Shown here: piece by piece, positions 7,032 through 9,419 of the stretch
How the letters are laid out: every line of letters starts with the position of its first letter
How positions within the stretch are numbered: position 1 is the stretch's first letter
Assembly (NCBI GenBank): GCA_009920815.1
Contig: RFZH01000074.1
Span: forward strand, 1-9,419
Direction: 5' to 3'
DNA from: Paracoccaceae bacterium
Lineage (GTDB): Bacteria; Pseudomonadota; Alphaproteobacteria; Rhodobacterales; Rhodobacteraceae
DNA: 9,419 nt
Translations under genes and position numbers: made by a program
Notes under the pieces: generated by a model
What the model saw: only the letters and a program-made list of their open reading frames with translations
Database searches by the model: none
What the model was told of the DNA's origin: nothing

Positions 7032-7036
7032 ATAAT
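7007..7036 (+). promoter_or_regulatory. Candidate pccB promoter
   Basis: TTGCTA (7007-7012) and AATAAT (7031-7036) are separated by 18 bases and match the sigma-70 consensus at four and five of six positions. The spacer holds the 7016-7031 operator pair. A start site near 7043 would leave a leader of about 50 bases. The prediction is by eye and unproven. Confidence 0.35.
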
Positions 7037-7092
7037 CCTTTGAAGGTTGGAAATCTGCGTGTACAAGGCCCCAAAGAAACAAGAGGGTTGTC

Positions 7093-8625
7093 ATGAAAGA
7101 TATTCTTCAAGAATTAGCAGGGCGCCGCGAAACCGCGCGCTTGGGCGGCGGGCAAAAGCGTATTGATGCGCAGCACGCCAAAGGAAAACTTACAGCGCGC
7201 GAACGCATTGAATTGCTGTTGGACGAAGATAGTTTCGAAGAATTCGACATGTTCGTGGCGCATCGGTGCACCGATTTTGGCATGGAAAAACAACGTCCTG
7301 CGGGCGATGGTGTTGTGACTGGCTGGGGCACGATCAACGGTCGCATGGTCTATGTCTTTTCCCAAGACTTTACTGTTTTCGGCGGATCGCTGTCTGAAAC
7401 CCATGCACAAAAAATCTGCAAGATCATGGATATGGCAATCCAAAATGGTGCGCCCGTTATTGGCCTGAACGATTCTGGCGGCGCGCGGATCCAAGAAGGT
7501 GTTGCATCCTTGGCCGGTTACGCCGAGGTGTTCCAACGCAACATCCTGGCATCTGGCGTCGTGCCACAGATTTCCGTCATTATGGGCCCATGCGCGGGCG
7601 GCGCGGTGTATTCCCCTGCGATGACCGACTTTATCTTTATGGTTAAAGACAGTTCTTACATGTTTGTCACGGGCCCAGACGTTGTGAAAACCGTCACGAA
7701 CGAAGTCGTCACAGCCGAGGAATTGGGCGGCGCGTCCACGCATACCAAAAAATCATCCGTCGCAGATGGTGCGTTTGAAAACGATGTCGAGGCCTTGGCA
7801 GAGGTGCGTCGCTTGGTCGATTTCTTGCCATTGAACAACCGCGAAAAACCACCCGTGCGTCCGTTCTTTGACGAACCTGGTCGGATTGAAACATCGTTGG
7901 ACACATTGATCCCCGACAATCCCAACACGCCCTATGACATGAAAGAGCTGATCCACAAAGTTGCCGACGAAGGTGATTTTTACGAAATTCAGGCCGATTA
8001 TGCCAAAAACATCCTGACAGGTTTTATCCGCCTAGAAGGCCAAACCGTGGGCGTTGTGGCCAACCAACCCATGGTGTTGGCAGGCTGTTTGGATATCGAC
8101 AGTTCGCGCAAAGCAGCGCGTTTTGTGCGGTTCTGTGATGCGTTCGAAATTCCAATTCTGACGCTGGTTGACGTGCCCGGGTTCTTGCCCGGCACATCGC
8201 AGGAATACGGCGGCGTGATCAAACACGGCGCGAAATTGCTCTTTGCGTATGGCGAAGCGACCGTTCCCAAAGTGACCGTCATCACGCGCAAGGCCTACGG
8301 CGGGGCGTATGACGTTATGGCGTCAAAACACCTGCGGGGGGATTTCAACTATGCTTGGCCCACGGCCGAAATCGCGGTGATGGGTGCCAAAGGCGCGACC
8401 GAGATTATCCATCGTGCAGATTTGGGCGATGCCGAAAAAATCGCGCAACATACCAAGGATTACGAAGATCGTTTTGCAAATCCATTTGTCGCCGCCGAAA
8501 AAGGGTTCATTGACGAAGTCATCCAACCCCGGTCAACCCGTCGTCGTGTATCGCGGGCCTTTGCATCTTTGCGTGGCAAGAAACTGCAAAACCCTTGGAA
8601 AAAACACGATAACATTCCGTTGTAA
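7093..8625 (+). CDS. pccB: Propionyl-CoA carboxylase beta subunit (carboxyltransferase)
   Basis: A 510-residue protein, full length for PccB, starting at ATG 7093 after AGAGGG. It transfers the carboxyl group from carboxybiotin on PccA to propionyl-CoA, giving (S)-methylmalonyl-CoA, in a cytoplasmic alpha6beta6 complex. The N-terminal carboxyltransferase domain shows DSGGARIQEGV from residue 127 and GPCAGGAVYSPA from 165, whose Gly-Gly pair belongs to an oxyanion hole. The C-terminal domain shows DVPGFLPGTSQEYGG from residue 360 and KAYGGAYDVMASKH from 400. Asp407 appears to match the residue that favours propionyl- over acetyl- or butyryl-CoA in Streptomyces PccB (D422). The end NPWKKHDNIPL is typical of alphaproteobacterial PccB. 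The box-bearing promoter, the adjacent pccR-type gene and downstream pccA confirm the role. Confidence 0.96.
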   Translation: MKDILQELAGRRETARLGGGQKRIDAQHAKGKLTARERIELLLDEDSFEEFDMFVAHRCTDFGMEKQRPAGDGVVTGWGTINGRMVYVFSQDFTVFGGSLSETHAQKICKIMDMAIQNGAPVIGLNDSGGARIQEGVASLAGYAEVFQRNILASGVVPQISVIMGPCAGGAVYSPAMTDFIFMVKDSSYMFVTGPDVVKTVTNEVVTAEELGGASTHTKKSSVADGAFENDVEALAEVRRLVDFLPLNNREKPPVRPFFDEPGRIETSLDTLIPDNPNTPYDMKELIHKVADEGDFYEIQADYAKNILTGFIRLEGQTVGVVANQPMVLAGCLDIDSSRKAARFVRFCDAFEIPILTLVDVPGFLPGTSQEYGGVIKHGAKLLFAYGEATVPKVTVITRKAYGGAYDVMASKHLRGDFNYAWPTAEIAVMGAKGATEIIHRADLGDAEKIAQHTKDYEDRFANPFVAAEKGFIDEVIQPRSTRRRVSRAFASLRGKKLQNPWKKHDNIPL

Positions 8626-8664
8626 GGTGGAAAAATTGGTCATGGATCATTTTTGGTTTGCACC

Positions 8665-8685
8665 GTGCGTGGGTACCCCGCGCAT
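8665..8685 (+). other. Small hairpin between pccB and the next gene
   Basis: GTGCGTGG (8665-8672) and CCGCGCAT (8678-8685) can form an 8-bp stem with two G-T wobbles and a 5-base loop, about 25 bases before the next start codon. No T-run follows, so it is not a terminator. It may affect mRNA processing in the pcc operon, or it may be chance. Confidence 0.3.
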
Positions 8686-8709
8686 CGCTTTGTCAAAAGG
8701 GGATATCTA

Positions 8710-9078
8710 ATGGCATTGCCCCCTATGACAAAACACCGTGGGTTTCCGTCGCGGATGCCGGGAACGGATTATCAATTCACCATTCGTCGTGCGAACCCAA
8801 AGGGGATCACGCCGCTGAAACGGTTAGAGCGTTACCGCGATCGCAAACCCGTTGATAAACGCGCCGATCTGATGTTCGTTCATGCGTTGTTGGAACATTT
8901 TTGGGACCAACCGTTCGAACGCGGCAATTTGGATGCGGGCCGTTTGAATTGGCTTTTCGGCCGCGAGGTCAAACCCCATGATCCAGACAATTTTGACCCC
9001 CAAGATTACGAAGCACTGTTAATCCTTGATCTCGATCAGATCAAAGTGAATTTCCCAGATGCTTTTGAGCCCGAATAA
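8710..9078 (+). CDS. Hypothetical protein between pccB and pccA
   Basis: A 122-residue protein starting at ATG 8710, chosen because AAAGGGG at 8696-8702 is well placed; the frame could open at 8653 but lacks a good site there. I do not recognise a domain. No signal peptide, membrane helix or cysteine is seen. The N-terminal half is strongly basic (many Arg and Lys between residues 8 and 52, including PLKRLERYRDRKP). The middle has aromatic residues in HALLEHFWDQPF and LNWLFG, and the last third is acidic (PHDPDNFDPQDYE and a C-terminal PDAFEPE). It lies 84 bp after pccB and 15 bp before pccA in the same direction, so it is almost surely in the operon. A role in carboxylase assembly or regulation is conceivable but only inferred from position. 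Confidence 0.82.
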   Translation: MALPPMTKHRGFPSRMPGTDYQFTIRRANPKGITPLKRLERYRDRKPVDKRADLMFVHALLEHFWDQPFERGNLDAGRLNWLFGREVKPHDPDNFDPQDYEALLILDLDQIKVNFPDAFEPE

Positions 9079-9093
9079 GAGAGGAACAGCAAA

Positions 9094-9419
9094 ATGTTCG
9101 ATAAAATTTTGATTGCAAACCGTGGCGAAATCGCATGCCGCGTTATCAAAACCGCCCGTAAGATGGGAATTAAAACCGTCGCCGTGTATTCCGATGCCGA
9201 CCGTAATGCGTTGCACGTCGAAATGGCGGACGAGGCGGTGCATATCGGCCCACCCCCTGCAAACCAATCGTACATCGTGATTGATAAAATCATGGATGCC
9301 ATCAAACAAACCGGTGCCCAAGCGGTGCACCCCGGTTATGGTTTCTTGTCTGAAAACAGCAAATTCGCCGAAGCGTTGGACGCCGCTGGCGTTGCCTTTA
9401 TCGGCCCACCTGTTGGCGC
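9094..9419 (+). CDS. pccA: Propionyl-CoA carboxylase alpha subunit, N-terminal part (partial)
   Basis: The first 108 residues of a gene cut by the window end. The start at ATG 9094 follows AGAGAGGA at 9078-9085. MFDKILIANRGEIACRVI and, further on, AVHPGYGFLSENSKFAEAL are the hallmark opening segments of a biotin carboxylase domain, which carboxylates biotin using ATP and bicarbonate. Full-length PccA proteins continue with the ATP-grasp region, a linker domain and a C-terminal biotin-carrying domain, none of which is visible here. The sequence alone could also fit another acyl-CoA carboxylase alpha subunit, but the position in the operon after pccB makes propionyl-CoA carboxylase by far the best assignment. 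Confidence 0.94.
   Translation, partial: MFDKILIANRGEIACRVIKTARKMGIKTVAVYSDADRNALHVEMADEAVHIGPPPANQSYIVIDKIMDAIKQTGAQAVHPGYGFLSENSKFAEALDAAGVAFIGPPVG

Noticed and set aside
7114..7743. Long minus-strand open frame (209 codons) opposite pccB
   Set aside because: No ribosome binding site or recognisable domain, and pccB on the other strand is unmistakable.
8473..8480. TTTGCAAA inside pccB
   Set aside because: A single copy in coding sequence, far from any promoter and without a paired box; best explained by the Phe-Ala codons there.
9019..9330. Minus-strand open frames opposite the pccA start
   Set aside because: They are shadows of pccA and the end of the preceding gene; pccA is clear on the plus strand.
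1..9419. Mobile elements, CRISPR arrays, tRNA or rRNA genes
   Set aside because: No transposase or integrase, repeat-spacer pattern or tRNA-like cloverleaf was recognised by reading; the repeated TTTGCAAA units are operator-like, not CRISPR.

Overview
The window looks like chromosomal DNA from a marine alphaproteobacterium of the Rhodobacteraceae (roseobacter) type. The basis is gene content and protein resemblance: a choline-O-sulfate/choline (bet) cluster next to a propionyl-CoA carboxylase (pcc) cluster with a ScfR/PccR-type regulator and its TTTGCAAA boxes. Base composition looks moderate, about half G+C by eye, with very AT-rich promoter regions. I see no rRNA, tRNA, insertion sequence, phage gene or CRISPR array.

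Left block (1-3893), choline to glycine betaine. The 3' end of choline-sulfatase betC (+) runs tail to tail into the TetR-family repressor gene betI (-). An AT-rich divergent promoter region with a perfect 16-bp palindrome separates betI from a short BCCT-family transporter (betT-like, +). This is followed by choline dehydrogenase betA (+), which most likely starts at a TTG codon. A stem-loop lies between betT and betA. Betaine-aldehyde dehydrogenase (betB) is not in the window. Together the genes would import choline, release it from choline-O-sulfate, and oxidise it toward glycine betaine.

Middle (3894-4252). This stretch has little clear content: one possible 69-71-residue ORF of unknown function without a ribosome binding site, ending inside the end of the next gene on the other strand.

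Right block (4245-9419), propionyl-CoA assimilation. A ScfR/PccR-family regulator and a Bcr/CflA-type MFS transporter lie on the minus strand. They are divergent from pccB, a small conserved-looking gene of unknown function, and the start of pccA (cut by the window end) on the plus strand. Arrays of TTTGCAAA boxes lie in the pccB/MFS divergent promoter and directly in front of the regulator gene. This suggests that one regulator controls pccB, the transporter and itself.

The most notable points are the mirror-image arrangement of operator pairs against two candidate -10 elements, the 11-helix BCCT transporter that keeps the aromatic substrate box, the transporter gene placed in the propionate regulon, and the uncharacterised small protein between pccB and pccA. 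I see no evidence of a wholly new multi-gene system; most genes fit known pathways.
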